Below are positions 1 to 15,144 of a DNA stretch of 64,000 nucleotides, piece after piece. The notes under the pieces were generated by a model, which was not told where the DNA came from, did not search any database, and worked only from the letters and a program-made list of their open reading frames with translations. The stretch spans positions 2,852,001-2,916,000 of the forward strand of contig NC_023753.2 in the NCBI RefSeq assembly GCF_000499845.2. The letters are read 5' to 3'. The translations under genes were made by a program, and so were the position numbers. The first letter of the stretch is position 1. Every line of letters starts with the position of its first letter. Origin of the DNA: Phaseolus vulgaris (lineage: Eukaryota; Streptophyta; Magnoliopsida; Fabales; Fabaceae).

Positions 1-2
1 AA

Positions 3-2855
<2,853 letters not shown>

Positions 2856-2930
2856 CTTCGGAGAGAGACAGTGAGAGAAAGAGAGAGGAGGGAGAGAAGA
2901 GGGCTAGGGTTTGTGAAGTGAGGGAGTGAC

Positions 2931-4273
2931 ACTATATGCACATCCAAAGGCCCTGGGTGGATCAATTTATCAGTATTCCTCTTTTACCCCGATACTTTTC
3001 GTTTTTGTATTTTTAGCCCCGTCTTTTGGTTTTCCTAAATTGGGTGCACACGTGGACGACGTCGTTCCTAGTTTGTGGAACGCATTTGTTCTCGTTTTGC
3101 TATTCTGTCGTTTAAGGCTTTTGACTGTACAAGGTTGTGTGTTCCTGCAGTGACGTGCCACCATTCCTGGTTCAACTTTCTATTTTCAAATGTATATTTT
3201 TGTTTTTATTTTTCATCCATTGCTCTTTCTTTTTCATCTCCATGAAAATGGGCGAAAATTTCTCCAACATGGACTCAAATTCTCTTTCATACAAATAGTG
3301 GAAAACTTTAATTTTATTTATTTATAAATTATTACATAGGAAGATTAATAATTAAATTTATGTTGTAAAAAGTTAAATATAAGAGATTAAAATAAATTAT
3401 TTTAAAATTTGCATATTAAATAGATTCTTTTAAATTTGGGTAACTAAAGTAATACTTTTTATTTTATTTGATTTTTTAGCAATTTTAATGAATAAAAACA
3501 CTTGTATAATTTTATTCAACCACCACTTTTCTTTATAAGATTTTTGAACAATGGTGTACTCAAACCCGTGTGTCATCCAATTGAATTGGCTTATTTAGAA
3601 AGTGTTTTTCACATGTTTTTAGATTTTTTTTCTCTGGTAATTTGGTAAATTCTTCTACACATGCATAACTAAATCAATGTTAATAAATACTTATCACCAC
3701 ACCAGCTTGAATAAATTAGAATAGAAAAACCTATTTTATAAACCATATTTAAAGTTACAATAGAATTGTATTCAATAGGTACGAATTTTGAACTTTTATC
3801 TGAAGTTATCAATAAATCATATAAAAGTTGTGAAAATTAGTAAAAAAATAAATGGATTTTCTTAATGAGTTTAAATTTTTTTACTTGTTATTTTTAATTG
3901 TACTTTAAGTTTGTTACATTTTTTCTAATTTAAAAAGATGCTTCTTTCAGATGCAATCGAAGTTAATTATTTTAAAGTAAAATTTATAGTAATTGGTTAT
4001 TGGTATCATCTAATTTTCACAAAATACAACTTATATATATTGTTGTATTTTTTTCTCACCTCAAGAAAAGAGATAATGGTAAAATTGTGTAAAGCTTGTA
4101 AGATAGAATGAGAATGGAGGTAATTTCATAATTTTATAATCATTCATAACTTAGTAATATTAGAATAATTTCATAATGTATATCCCCTTATCTTTTTCTT
4201 ATTCTCTAAATTTATCTACTAATATTATAATATTTTCTTTATCTTTCAAAAATTTATTTATTTATGTATTGTA
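2931..4273. other. Intergenic, ATP2 upstream region
   Basis: AT-rich DNA upstream of the ATP synthase gene. The first ~250 bases are less AT-rich and probably contain its promoter. Beyond about 3300 there are only A/T tracts. I see no gene, RNA or intact repeat here. Confidence 0.5.
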
Positions 4274-4634
4274 TACACTATTAAAAAAATATTAAATATA
4301 AACTAATTTTAGAAATAATAAATAGTTAATTATTATATTAACTAAATTATATATTATTTTAAAGATTATAGAAATTATTAACATCTAAAGTAGTTTTTTT
4401 ATTATTAATAAATGGTTTATAAATTGATATTTAGAATCTAATATAATTGGTAGTTAAAACATTTATACCTAATTAGATACTAATTTATAAAATATTTATT
4501 AATAATAAAAAAGTTACATTAGATACCAGTAATTTTGTTAATCTTTAAAAATAGTATATAATCTAATTTATATAATAATTAATTATTTATTATTTATAAA
4601 ATTAATTTTTATTAATAATTTTCTTATACTATGT
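4274..4634. mobile_element. Fold-back (hairpin) MITE-like element
   Basis: The left half (about 4274-4450) reads as the approximate reverse complement of the right half (about 4455-4634), giving arms of roughly 170 bp around a short centre. Matching segments include 'tttttattattaataaat' and 'aataattaattatt'-type tracts, in the same order when the right arm is reverse-complemented. The ends begin near 'cacta' on the left and 'tagtg'-like on the right, so a CACTA-derived MITE is possible. No clean target duplication was found. A related half-copy lies near 11015-11210. Confidence 0.65.
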
Positions 4635-5590
4635 CGAAAAAAGTATTGTTCTTTGATATGATAATCAAATGCTTGATTTCATAACAAATTAATGAGTATT
4701 TTATTAAATATATTTTGTGCTATTCAAATTTAAATATATTTTTAATAGTTTATTTATTTTAACAAGATATTTTATGAAATACATTTTTTTGTTAATTAAA
4801 TTTAAATATATTTTTAATAATTTATTTGTTTTAACGAAATAACATATAAAAAAAAATTATGTTAATCAGATTTAAATGGAACTTTAATAATTTGTTTGAT
4901 AATTAATTTGATCATTTTGCTTCGCTCATAGGAGTTCTCATCTTTGTTCTTTAATTAGTAAAAGAGTGTGGAAATTTGTTTGATAGGATATTTATTAGGA
5001 AATATAGATTATATTATTTAAATTAAAATGTATTTTGAATTTTATTTTTTTATTTCAAAAATAACATGTAATAATCTTTATTGGAATTTTTTATTACTTT
5101 ATATCACAGTGAGTTGTATTAAATTTTTTAATTTCATCTTTTCAAATAAGTTATGAATAAATTATGAGCATTCTTAAAAAAAATTGTAATAATTTTCATT
5201 TTATTTTATTTACATAGACAATTACATATTACTATTTCAACATGTTATTTGACGTATTAGTTTGAATATTTTAAATTTAATTTTCACGTTGTCTATTAGC
5301 AGTTATTTTAATTATCTTTTAATTTATTATATAACAAGCAATCAATGTTTTGGGAAACAAGCAAATTATTTTGATTTTTTAAGAAATTGTAATTTTATAC
5401 TATTATGATAAATTAGGTTAAATATGTAAGTTAACAATTATAATTTTTTATTCAAGAAAAATATTTTAAAAAAGAATGAGAATATTTTGATGGCTAAGGA
5501 TGCAATTCAAATATCGCAGCACAACACTAACTCACCATCTTTCATTTTCAAAAGTTTTTATGATTAAGAAACATTAACACTTAGTTTATC
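4635..5590. other. AT-rich intergenic DNA
   Basis: Very AT-rich, with many short A and T runs. No open reading frame with family resemblance, no RNA gene, and no bounded repeat that I can delimit. Confidence 0.4.
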
Positions 5591-5639
5591 ACTTTCACGC
5601 ATGATGGAGTCCCATAAGTACATTTGTATTAAAGGAATA

Positions 5640-6560
5640 GTCTTAACTTATCATCTTTTATACAATTATGTGTTACATGAACCATCAATCCTAAAAAAGT
5701 TTTATCAATCTTAATACAATTATGCATGATGTGACCTATCAATCCTAAAGAAGCTTATAAACCCTAAACGATTATGTGAGAGGTAGCTTCTCGATTCTAA
5801 TGAGACTTGTTGAACTTAATATAACTATGAGTGAGGTGACTTATCGATCTCAAATAGTCTTATCAACTTAAACACAATTATGCAAAAGGTGGCCTATCAA
5901 TCCTAAAAAGGCTTACCAACCTTAATATAATTATGTGCGAGGTGACATATTGGGCCCAAAGAGACTTGTCAGTCTATTGGACCTAAAGAAACTTATCAAC
6001 CTTGATACAAGGCAAATGCTTCCTACACCCAATCATTTTAACTTGCACCCAACATATTTTTTTTAATTTCAAAAAATGCCCTTAATTATGGAAATAAAAT
6101 TCTGAAATTGAAAATAATATATTCCAGAAAAATAAATCCGGAAGTGGTTATTGAGTTTCGATAATAAAATTCAGAAACAAAAATTAAAATTCTATTTTGG
6201 ACAAAAAAATATGGAATTGAAAATAATACATTCTGGAAAAGAGATTATTGTGTTTCGGAAATGAAAATCCGGAAACAAAAATGAAAAACCCATTCTGGAT
6301 AAAAAAATTCATAATATAAAATTTCGTTCCGGAAAAAAAAAATCCAGAACACATATTTTGGAAAAATTTTTTAAGGATAATTTCGTCTTTTTCGCTGGAA
6401 TCGGGTGCAATGATATGGTGCAGGAAGCAATTGCCTTGATACAATTATGTGCAAGGTGGCCCCAAAGAGACTTATCAACCTTAACATATATAATATGTAC
6501 AAGGTAACCTATCATTCTAAAAAATGCTTACCAACCTTAATACGACTATGCGTAAAGTAA
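5640..6560. repeat. Degenerate ~55-bp minisatellite, split by a MITE
   Basis: A unit of about 50-58 bases recurs, built on 'cttatcaaccttaatacaa', 'ttatgtgcaaggtg', 'acctatcaatcctaaa' and 'gag'. The 'aattatg'-like core recurs near 5663, 5721, 5769, 5823, 5876 and 5928, and again after 6444. The 425-bp element at 6011-6435 interrupts one unit. More diverged units reappear at about 8560-8760, so the array may be part of a larger element spanning roughly 5.6-9.1 kb. Confidence 0.75.
6011..6435. mobile_element. Mutator-type MITE with 9-bp target duplication
   Basis: A 425-bp insertion flanked by the perfect 9-bp direct repeat TTGATACAA (6002-6010 and 6436-6444). The left end is GGCAAATGCTTCCTACACC. 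The right end, reverse-complemented, is GGCAATTGCTTCCTGCACC, and the similarity continues further inward ('aatcattt', 'tgcaccc'). A 9-bp duplication is the signature of Mutator-like transposases. The interior holds two direct copies of a ~100-base segment (about 6103-6207 and 6213-6307) rich in 'ccggaa'/'ttctgga' words. No coding capacity, so it would need a transposase in trans. Confidence 0.88.
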
Positions 6561-6599
6561 AGATCTATAAAATTACTCAGAGTAGAAGTAGTATATTTT

Positions 6600-8345
6600 A
6601 AATGACACATTAATATTTTATTATTAAAATGAAAAGAACATATAAATAGAAAATTCAGTAATTCAAGTTTCATTTCAAAAGAACTACCATTTCCCGAGAA
6701 CTTCCCTCTTCATTTCCTCTCCCTTCTCTCAAGATTCTAACCTCATCGCTCATCAATTTGACGATCGGAGTCCGCCATTAGATTTCTGGCAGCGAGATCT
6801 ACAAGACTGTTCGATCAAAATCTCTGATAGAGTAAGTTCAATTTTACTTTTCTCTTTGATTTAAATTTTGAACTAGTTAGGCTTTTCTCTGCATAGGTTT
6901 TGCATGTGACTCTTTTAGCTCTCAGGGTTATTCTATGTTAGCTCATGGTCCTAGTGGTATAGTTATATTTCTTACCAGGACTATGTGGTGTAGGTTAGGC
7001 TACCCTTAAGCTTTTGATAGTTTGGAGCTCTTAGGGAGCATATGCTCAAGTTCAGGTAAGGGAATCTAGTTTAAATTTTCAATAGAAACCTAGGCTAAAA
7101 AACTGAATGTGGGGTGACGTGGTCGCCAGTTCTAATTTTGGTTTGCAAGAATTATTATTTATGAGTAATGTGGGATTATTTGAAATAAATTGTGAAAAAT
7201 GTTGATTTTGATATAGATGATTTATGATAAAAGATTTGGCTTGAATATGAAAATTTAGTTGACTTGTATAGTTGATCTGTGCAAGTTACTTTTGAAATGA
7301 ATGAGTTGTTGAAATTGTTTTTGTTTGACTTTGAATGGTGAAATTGGGCAGAATTATGCAGATTTTTCTGCATATCTTGCTTAGGCGAGATAATTCTCGC
7401 TCAAGCGAGAATAAAATGAAAAAAGGTTCTCTCGTGTCTTTTCTTGCTCAAGTGAGATTTATGATGAAATTCTGGGTGCTTTCTGCTTGATTCTCGCTCA
7501 AGCGAAAAATTCTTGCTCGAGCTAGAATCTCTGTAAAAAAAAGCCTTTAAAATGTTAGTTTTTTTTATTTTTGTATGGTTTTACTTATAAATTATGTAAA
7601 CTTTTATTTCATGTATATTTAATTGAAGATCTCTTTTATTAGACATTTATATGACTAGTAGATGAATTGTGGTGTATTTTGGAAATTCTAAAATTTGGTA
7701 TGATTTGATTATTTGATGTTGGATTTTGTGAGGTTCAAAATATGAATTTTAATAAAGACATAGTATTTTCATAAAAAAATAAAATAAAAATACTGTGTTA
7801 AAATGGTTTAAGATGTGCATCGACTAGAGATTATTCTAGAATAAGATATTCTAACTCTACTCAGATCGTGAAATCATATAGATAAAGTTATTCAAGTTGT
7901 GAGAGTCGAATGAGGTTCATATGAATGGGTAAGTTGTTTGAAAGATAATAACTTGACCAATTATAGGAGTTAACCCTGTCATACTATGCGCATAGTTGTG
8001 TGGATTTCACAGTGATATAATATGACAGGTGTAAATCTTCGAGTTTAAGTCAACACACCAGTCTTCTAGAAATAGAGTCAAGTGTTTATGTGTTGTGAGT
8101 CTATGGAAGTCTGACATGCGCAAAGTGAATATTAAATTTTAATAGACACTTGATGATTTGAGAATTTGTATGAGACTTGATGATTTATGTTTATTAATTT
8201 GAAATTGAAATTATATAGACTTTTTTTATATATAACTAGCTTACCTTGTTATTTGTTTGTGTTTGTTACTTTATCTATGATGATCGTGCATTTATACGGG
8301 AGTTAGATGATGTTACAGGTAATCGAGTTTCTCGATGAGAAGATT
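6600..8345 (+). mobile_element. LTR-retrotransposon-derived segment (probable LTR interior)
   Basis: A TATA-like 'catataaataga' near 6640 is followed by a C/T-rich leader and the conserved-looking stretch 'gacgatcggagtccgccatt...ctacaagactgttcgatcaaa' (about 6760-6825), then 'gatagagtaagttca', a splice-donor-like site. I associate this leader with abundant long LTRs of Phaseoleae genomes, from memory. At 7375-7525 a palindromic word, tctcgctcaagcgaga and variants, occurs about five times. A possible LTR end, 'aatctgggatgttag', lies near 9119-9133. Neither border nor target duplication is convincing, so the exact extent is unknown. Confidence 0.5.
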
Positions 8346-10314
8346 CATGATGAAAAAAAAATATTTTCTTTTAAATAACTGTCTTAATTTTATGTACATA
8401 TTTAAAGTCCTATGAAAAATGATATATTTTAAAATACTATATAAAATAATTGTGGACATATTTGTATTATGTTTATATATTTATTTTGATATTTCAAGTA
8501 GATTATGGTTATTAAATATGGGTAAAAATTTAAGAATTTTAGACGTAAGGACAAAGTGGTCTATCAATTTTAATCTATTTGTTTAAGTTCGAGATTACCT
8601 ATTTGTCTCAAAAGGACTTAACAACCTTAATTTATTAGTTTATGTGCAATTTGACCTATCAACCATAAAGTGACTTATATTTATTAACTTATGTACCTAG
8701 TGACCTATCGAACCCAAATTTACCTTTGCCTATTTATCCCAAGATAGCTTATTGACGGGTATATTATTAGCTTAAAATTTTCAATTTAACTCGTTTAATG
8801 AGTTTTTGTTTTGATACATTCACATTAATTTAGTGTTCTTCCATAAACCTATCTGATTACAAATTTAGGTGTCATTAAAGTTTAGGTCTCATTCGAGAAG
8901 CTTATGCATCATGTTCAAATAGAAATGAAGTTTAGTTTTCTTAAACACATTTGTTTTAAAACATCACTTTACTTTAAAATGTTTGTTTTCCATGTGTTCA
9001 TCTTTAAAATAAATTAGTCAATCATAACGTGTTTTTTTATTGAATTGTTGTGAAACTATGAGTTAGTAGATTTGTTCAGCCACCGTCTTTTTGCTCCGTC
9101 CGATTAAATTATTTCAAAAAATCTGGGATGTTAGTACTCATTAATAATATAGACAAATATATAATTATTATATATATTTTCGTTATTTAATTGTGCTATA
9201 CATTAATTTTGAGTAATAAATTTGAAGTTTCAGATCCCAAATATCATCCTAATTATTACTTAGTTTACATAATTATTTATTTTAACTAATTAGTAACCGT
9301 AAAACATATTATAATATTCATATTTTAAAAAATACATTTATAAAGAATGTTATCATTATTATCAAATATATTATTAGAGTTATAGAAATATTTAACAAGA
9401 TTAATTAAACTTATACCATATTACATAAAATAAATATAAAATATAATTATTCAATTGATCAGTTTGACCAGAGTTTATATTTATTGTAATAACCTTCATT
9501 GTTACAATTGTGTAATATAATTCAAATGACTAAAATCAAAATAAAAAAATTGATGACATTTAGACGAAAATAAATAAATATGATAATGCGGTGATAATAT
9601 AAAAAATAAAAAATGAAGGTTATATATATTACACAATTGTAACAATTATCTCTTATTCGGGAATAATGAATTTTTGAAATTATAATTTCTATGTATAACT
9701 TAAGCTTTTTTGGTTGATAAAAAATATCGTTGAAAATATTTATATAATTTTTTGAAATAAAAAATAATATATATTGTCACTAAAATATTTGATTTGTTAT
9801 TAATAAAATTAATACGATTATTCGATATTTTTTTTTATTTTAATTTAAGAAAATTAGATTTTTGTGAAAATGTTTTAATGAGAAACGTAACTATAGATTA
9901 TTTTTGGAAAATATAGTGTTTACGAATGTATGTTTCAAAAGGTGGATCAACTGTAAAAACATATTTCTTCAATATTAGATTTATAAAAATCTAAAAGTTT
10001 GTTTTAATTAAATGTTTCCTTGTAAGAGAAAAAAAAATTAATTTCTTAACAAATTAAAATTAACTGGTACATAATGTGAACAAATATATTTTCAGAGTAA
10101 GTGTTAATTTTCCTCTTAAATTCTATCATTTCCTTTTTTTTAAGTTCATATTGGTTTGACTAAATGAGAAAAAATGATTATTAGTTATTTTCTACATTTT
10201 AGTTTTGTTTGACTATGGTGTTTTAAATCTTTAGAATTACTATACTTTTCTCCTTTCTTTGTAGCAATTGCTTGAAATGCAAGTTTTAAGTAAAAAAAAA
10301 ACATTTCAAACCAA
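8346..10314. other. AT-rich intergenic DNA with repeat debris
   Basis: Diverged minisatellite units at about 8560-8760 and the possible LTR terminus near 9130. A short inverted pair at 9498-9519 / 9625-9646 is reported separately. The rest is AT-rich without recognisable genes. Confidence 0.4.
9491..9646. repeat. Short inverted-repeat pair (exact 22-bp arms)
   Basis: Positions 9498-9519 are the exact reverse complement of 9625-9646 (core ttacaattgtgtaa). Next to it, 'aaccttcatt' at 9491-9500 is the reverse complement of 'aatgaaggtt' at 9612-9621. The two neighbouring words are each inverted in place rather than as one block. The spacer is about 90-105 bases. It may be a tiny MITE relic. Confidence 0.6.
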
Positions 10315-10845
10315 TTTTTTTTTTTTTTTATAAAGTTTTCGCTTTAGGCATCACTATGCAACTTGACATCTTAGCTAAGCTGACACCTCAAGTAACAACA
10401 ATCATCTGCCATCACATGAAAAAAATATTATTAAAAAAAAATAAAAGATAAAGAAAATACAAAAATATGGGGAGACTAGACCAAAACTCATATGTTAACA
10501 CAAAACGATACATAGGTAGATTATACCTATTCATAAAGAATTCTAAGAACAGACTAGCTGAGAGTCTATTATACCAATGAAAATATTCTCTATGAATAAA
10601 TCTTAAATTAGCCAACTTATTAGCACACGCATTCCTTTCACGAAAAATATGAGTTACCCTAAACCTGATTGTCCCACAAAAATTAAGACAAGTATTCAAT
10701 CGATTCTGAAGCATCAACGGAACATTAGTCCTAGGAGTAAACGCAGCACAAACCAAGACAGAATCACATTCAAGCCAGACATTAATAAGTCCTATTTTTT
10801 GAGCTTCCTCCATAACAAATTTAATTTATGTAATGATCTCTATTA
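10315..10845 (-). pseudogene. 3' end of a LINE (non-LTR retrotransposon), RNase H remnant
   Basis: On the minus strand an open frame reads FVMEEAQKIGLINVWLECDS, then NVPLMLQNRLNTCLNFCG, then FRVTHIFRERNACANKLANL. This is the plant LINE-type RNase H domain near the polyprotein C terminus, with the ECDS acidic motif. A short 3' region follows and ends in an A-tail (T run at 10315-10329 on the plus strand), as expected for a 5'-truncated LINE copy. The reverse transcriptase part is absent. A second, more decayed copy of the same 3' end is at 15943-16182. Confidence 0.85.
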
Positions 10846-10859
10846 TTCTTAAATAATTT

Positions 10860-12620
10860 AATCAAGTTTTAAGTTTATAATAAGTGTTTTTAATTATTTT
10901 TTATTAAATATTTAAGTACTTGTATTTTTTATATTTTCATAGTCAATTGTAAATTTTGCTGTTAATTGGGATGGAGCAAATATACTATTAGTTTGCATGG
11001 CTGTTTTGGGAGTACTGTAAGAAAATAATTAAACAAAAATTAATTTTAAAGACAAAAATAATTAATTATTATATTAGTTAAATTAAAAAATATTTATATT
11101 TAAAATAGTTTTTATTATTAATAAAACATTATAAATTAATATCTAATTAATTATCAATTTTATAATTTAAAATAATAGTTGCTAACCCATTTTTGAATAG
11201 TAGATATATTTTTCTAACATAATAATAATAATTTAGGGTCATGTAAAGTATTATTAATTATTTTGGATAAAGTGGGTTGAGTTTAATGTTGAATTTGAAA
11301 CTTCTTGAAATGTACATAGATTTGATCTGGTCTTTAGGATGGATATAGAATTTAATCTTTTACCGAAATTAAATTGATAATTTATATAATTTTTATTAAA
11401 GTATTTCTATACTTTAATGTTATATTTTAATTGATATTTATGAATTGTTTTAGTTTCATCAAAATTTAATAATTCAATACACTAATTTAATTAGTTTCCT
11501 TAATGACTTCTAGGCGTGGAAGAAGAAATATTAAAGTTAAGTCAATCATTATAAAATGATTGAATTGCTACAAGAGTACTGATTCAATCCCAGGTCTGTC
11601 ATATGATTTTTTTTCTATCTAATTATTCTAATTTAATTTTTTTTTCATCATACACATCATATTATATTGTACAATTTTATGTTTACTATGAATTAGAGGT
11701 TGAATTTTCACACCAATTTTAATTTATTTTATTGTTTTACAAAATTTATAAATTCACTTAAATTTTTTACAATTATTTATATTCAAATTTTATTTAATTT
11801 TTTCAACAATTTTGCATATATCAAAAGTTAAATTATTCGTATTTTTTATCGATCATTTTAATTACAAACTTTTTAAAACTTTTTCTTTAATTTCTCTTTC
11901 ATTTTATTTAATTCAAACAAATCACTTTACCCCTTTTTTTTCTTCTCTCAAATCTATCATTTTCCTTTTTCATAAATTTTTCCCTCTCTCTGAATCCAAA
12001 ATTATTATTGGGAATGGTCTGGTTGAAGAAATGAATCGGGTGGCCCATATAGCAAGGCCCATGATAGACCAACATGCATTTTGAAGACCATTGTCTCTTT
12101 CGATTATTGTTTCTTCTCCATTCATCGTGTGAAGTGGACTATCTGGGTTCGCTGCACACTGGAGCACGCCAAAACTCAGGTTCCAATTCCTCATATAATA
12201 TTTTCATGTCTTCATTTTTGAGCACTTGTAGTATCGAGTTTAGCTTCTATGGATAATCAATATAATTTTCTCACTGTTATTTAATTACAAATTACCATAA
12301 AAATAACCTTTTAGTTCATTATCACAGCAAAAAAATCTCAAGAAATAAAAAAATTATTATCACTATTAAGTATTGGAATTTAAGTTCAGTTTAACTTTAC
12401 AAAAATCAGTTTACAATTTAATAATTTACACCAATTATGTACTGTAAAATATTATTGTTGATAGTGTATATGAGATTTTTAACAGAGATTTGAAATCTAT
12501 ATAATTCAGAGATTTGAAATCTATAATCTATGATTTTGGAGCTACTTGAAGTTAAATTAGTTAATGGTTTAATTTTCATAGTATTTTTTTTTTATTGTAA
12601 GGAATCTTGCTAGATATAAA
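10860..12620. other. Intergenic DNA upstream of the MATE gene
   Basis: AT-rich. About 11015-11210 resembles one arm of the fold-back element at 4274-4634. About 11995-12200 is less AT-rich but carries no open frame I recognise. No RNA gene was accepted here. Confidence 0.4.
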
Positions 12621-12806
12621 TTCTAAAGTAGTTTTTGTGTTTGACTGCTATCAAAATGATTGGTCATTGTCATATTTTTCTGTCCGCAGACTTGATTAAA
12701 GAGGCAAAGAATGTGAGTGTATGCAGTTTGTGATTGATTGAGAAGCAGAGGCAAGGGTCTTTCATACCAACTCAAATCTTGGTGGTCACTAGTAGGAGAG
12801 AACAAC

Positions 12807-15144
12807 ATGGAAGATAACTTGTTAGCAAAAGGAAGTGAGAAGCAGAAAGTTACATGGGATGGTTTTGGTGAAGAAATGAAAAAGATCTTTTGGATAGCAG
12901 GACCTATGGCGATTGTGACTGTTTCCCAGAGTTTGTTGCAGGTTGTGTCACTCATGATGGTTGGTCACCTAGCTGATGAGCTCTATCTCTCCGGCGCCGC
13001 CTTAGCCATCTCTCTTGCCGCCGTTACTGGTTTCAGTGTTATTGTATTAAGCTAAACTCAACTATATGTTTCTCTCGTTTTGCTCTTCACAGTTATGTGC
13101 TTTCCCTAATAGTTAACATCAATCTACCTCAAGACCATAATGGTCAACACAACTATCACATTATGTAAATATCCAAATGTGTACATATTCCTAATGGTTG
13201 GCTTACTTTTATGATCTAAGTAGAACTACATTGTTACATTATTTTCGAAGTACAAGTTCAATGATGCTAAAAGGTAGTAATAAATATAAATCACTGAATC
13301 GACTGCAATGAAATCTGATGCTTTGAGTGATTAAGTTTATCTTCTTTGTGAACGATTTCTGTCATGTTAGCTTCCTCAAATTCATCTTGATTTTATTTCC
13401 TAACTAACTCAGTGCAATCTCAATTTGCAAATGCTGACAGACGGGGATGGCTAGTGGACTGGAAACTATTTGTGGACAGGCATATGGCGCTCAGCAATAT
13501 AAAAAGTTTGGAGTGCAAACATACTCTGCCATATTCTCTCTCACAATCGTTTGTCTTCCCCTGACTTTCATCTGGATCAACATGGAAAAGATACTGGTTT
13601 CCATCGGCCAGGACCCTCTAATTGCACATGAAGCAGGAAAATTCTTAATTTGGCTTCTTCCTGCACTTTTTGCATATGCAATTATGGGACCGATAGTTCG
13701 ATATTTTCAAATGCAAAGTCTGACTCTTCCAATGCTTGGAATTTCTTGTGTCACTCTATGTATCCACATACCTCTTTGTTGGGCTTTGGTGTTCAAGACT
13801 GCACTGAATAACATTGGGGGAGCATTGGCAATGAGCATATCATTATGGTTAAATGTGATTTTTCTTGGATTGTATATGAGATACTCTCCTGCATGTGCAA
13901 AAACGCGTGCACCCATAACTATGGAGCTGTTCCAAGGAATTTGGGAGTTCCTTCGCTTTGCGATCCCTTCTGCAGTGATGATTTGGTGATTCTTCCTTTT
14001 TCAAGTTGTATATATACATATTCATCTACGCAATTATAAAATGATTCGTTTTAATGTTTTTTCATGTAATGTTCATTTTAGCATGGAATGGTGGTCGTTT
14101 GAGCTGCTTATCTTGCTGTCTGGGCTGTTGCCAAATCCACAACTTGAAACTTCAGTTCTATCTGTTTGGTATGTTTGCTACATTCATTTCTTAGTTTCAA
14201 CATGTCATGTAGACTTTTAAGGCCATCCTTGAACTGCAACTCACTATAACATTTCGTGAGTTAACGTGATTCATTGTCTTTTTTCTACAGTCTCAACACT
14301 ATTTCCACTCTCTTTGCAATACCTTTGGGAATCTCTGCTGCAGCTAGGTGACATCATAAACAGTTATTTCTAACTATTTTGCATGTCACAATCTATACAT
14401 CATAAACCAATTATCTTTCCTTTCTCTAATTGTGTAGCACAAGGATTTCAAATGAATTAGGAGCAGGTAATCCACATGCTGCCCGTGTTGCTATGTTGGG
14501 TGCAATCTCTTTTGCAATCATGGAGGCAACTGTAGTTAGCGGAACCCTCTTTTTCTGTCGCCGTGTTTTTGGTTATGTTTTCAGCAATGAGAAGGAAGTT
14601 GTTGATTATGTCACTGCCATGGCTCCTCTGGTTTGCATATCTGTTATACTGGACAGCGTACAAGGTGTTCTCTCAGGTAAAATCCCCTCGTCTATTGTTT
14701 AAGCAAATTTTATATAAAAGAGAACGGTTGTCTCAATTTGCTTTACATACTTTGGCTAGGGGTTGCTAGAGGTTGTGGATGGCAACATATAGGGGTTTAT
14801 GTGAATCTTGGGGCATTCTACCTCTGTGGGATTCCTGTTGCTGCCTCGCTCGCATTTTTGGCTAAAATGAGAGGCAAAGGACTCTGGATTGGTGTACAAG
14901 TCGGTGCTTTTGTTCAATGTATTCTACTTTCTACCATAACAAGTTGCATAGATTGGGAACAACAGGTATATATTACTATTTCTTGTTTGGTGCTTAATAT
15001 TGATGAATGCCCTTGTTGAAGGGTACTATGCCATTTTATGCGTTTGTTTTAATTGTGTGGTCTTACTAAATACTAATGCAGGCTATGAAGGCAAAGAAGA
15101 GATTATTCAATAGTGAAATATCAGCAGACAATGGACTGGTATGA
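12807..15144 (+). CDS. MATE (DTX-type) efflux transporter
   Basis: Multidrug and toxic compound extrusion family membrane antiporter, exporting organic compounds or flavonoid-type metabolites in exchange for H+ or Na+; the substrate cannot be read from sequence. Exons 12807-13043, 13441-13985, 14082-14168, 14291-14347, 14438-14676, 14760-14965 and 15082-15144 join in phase to 477 residues, the usual length. The start [11 protein letters not shown] is followed by the first membrane segment [18 protein letters not shown] and by [15 protein letters not shown]. Other family marks are [15 protein letters not shown] (exon 2 start), [21 protein letters not shown] (exon 3), [17 protein letters not shown] (exon 5) and GVARGCGWQ (exon 6). 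Twelve membrane helices in two MatE halves are expected. The last coding bases GGACTG|GTATGAG could instead act as a donor to an acceptor at 15760, changing the end to ..GLHE. Confidence 0.95.

Noticed and set aside
11510..11610. tRNA/SINE-like words (a stem tcaatcat...atgattga and 'gattcaatcccagg')
   Set aside because: The B-box-like word is there, but no acceptor stem, D arm or sensible spacing, so neither a tRNA nor a bounded SINE can be supported.
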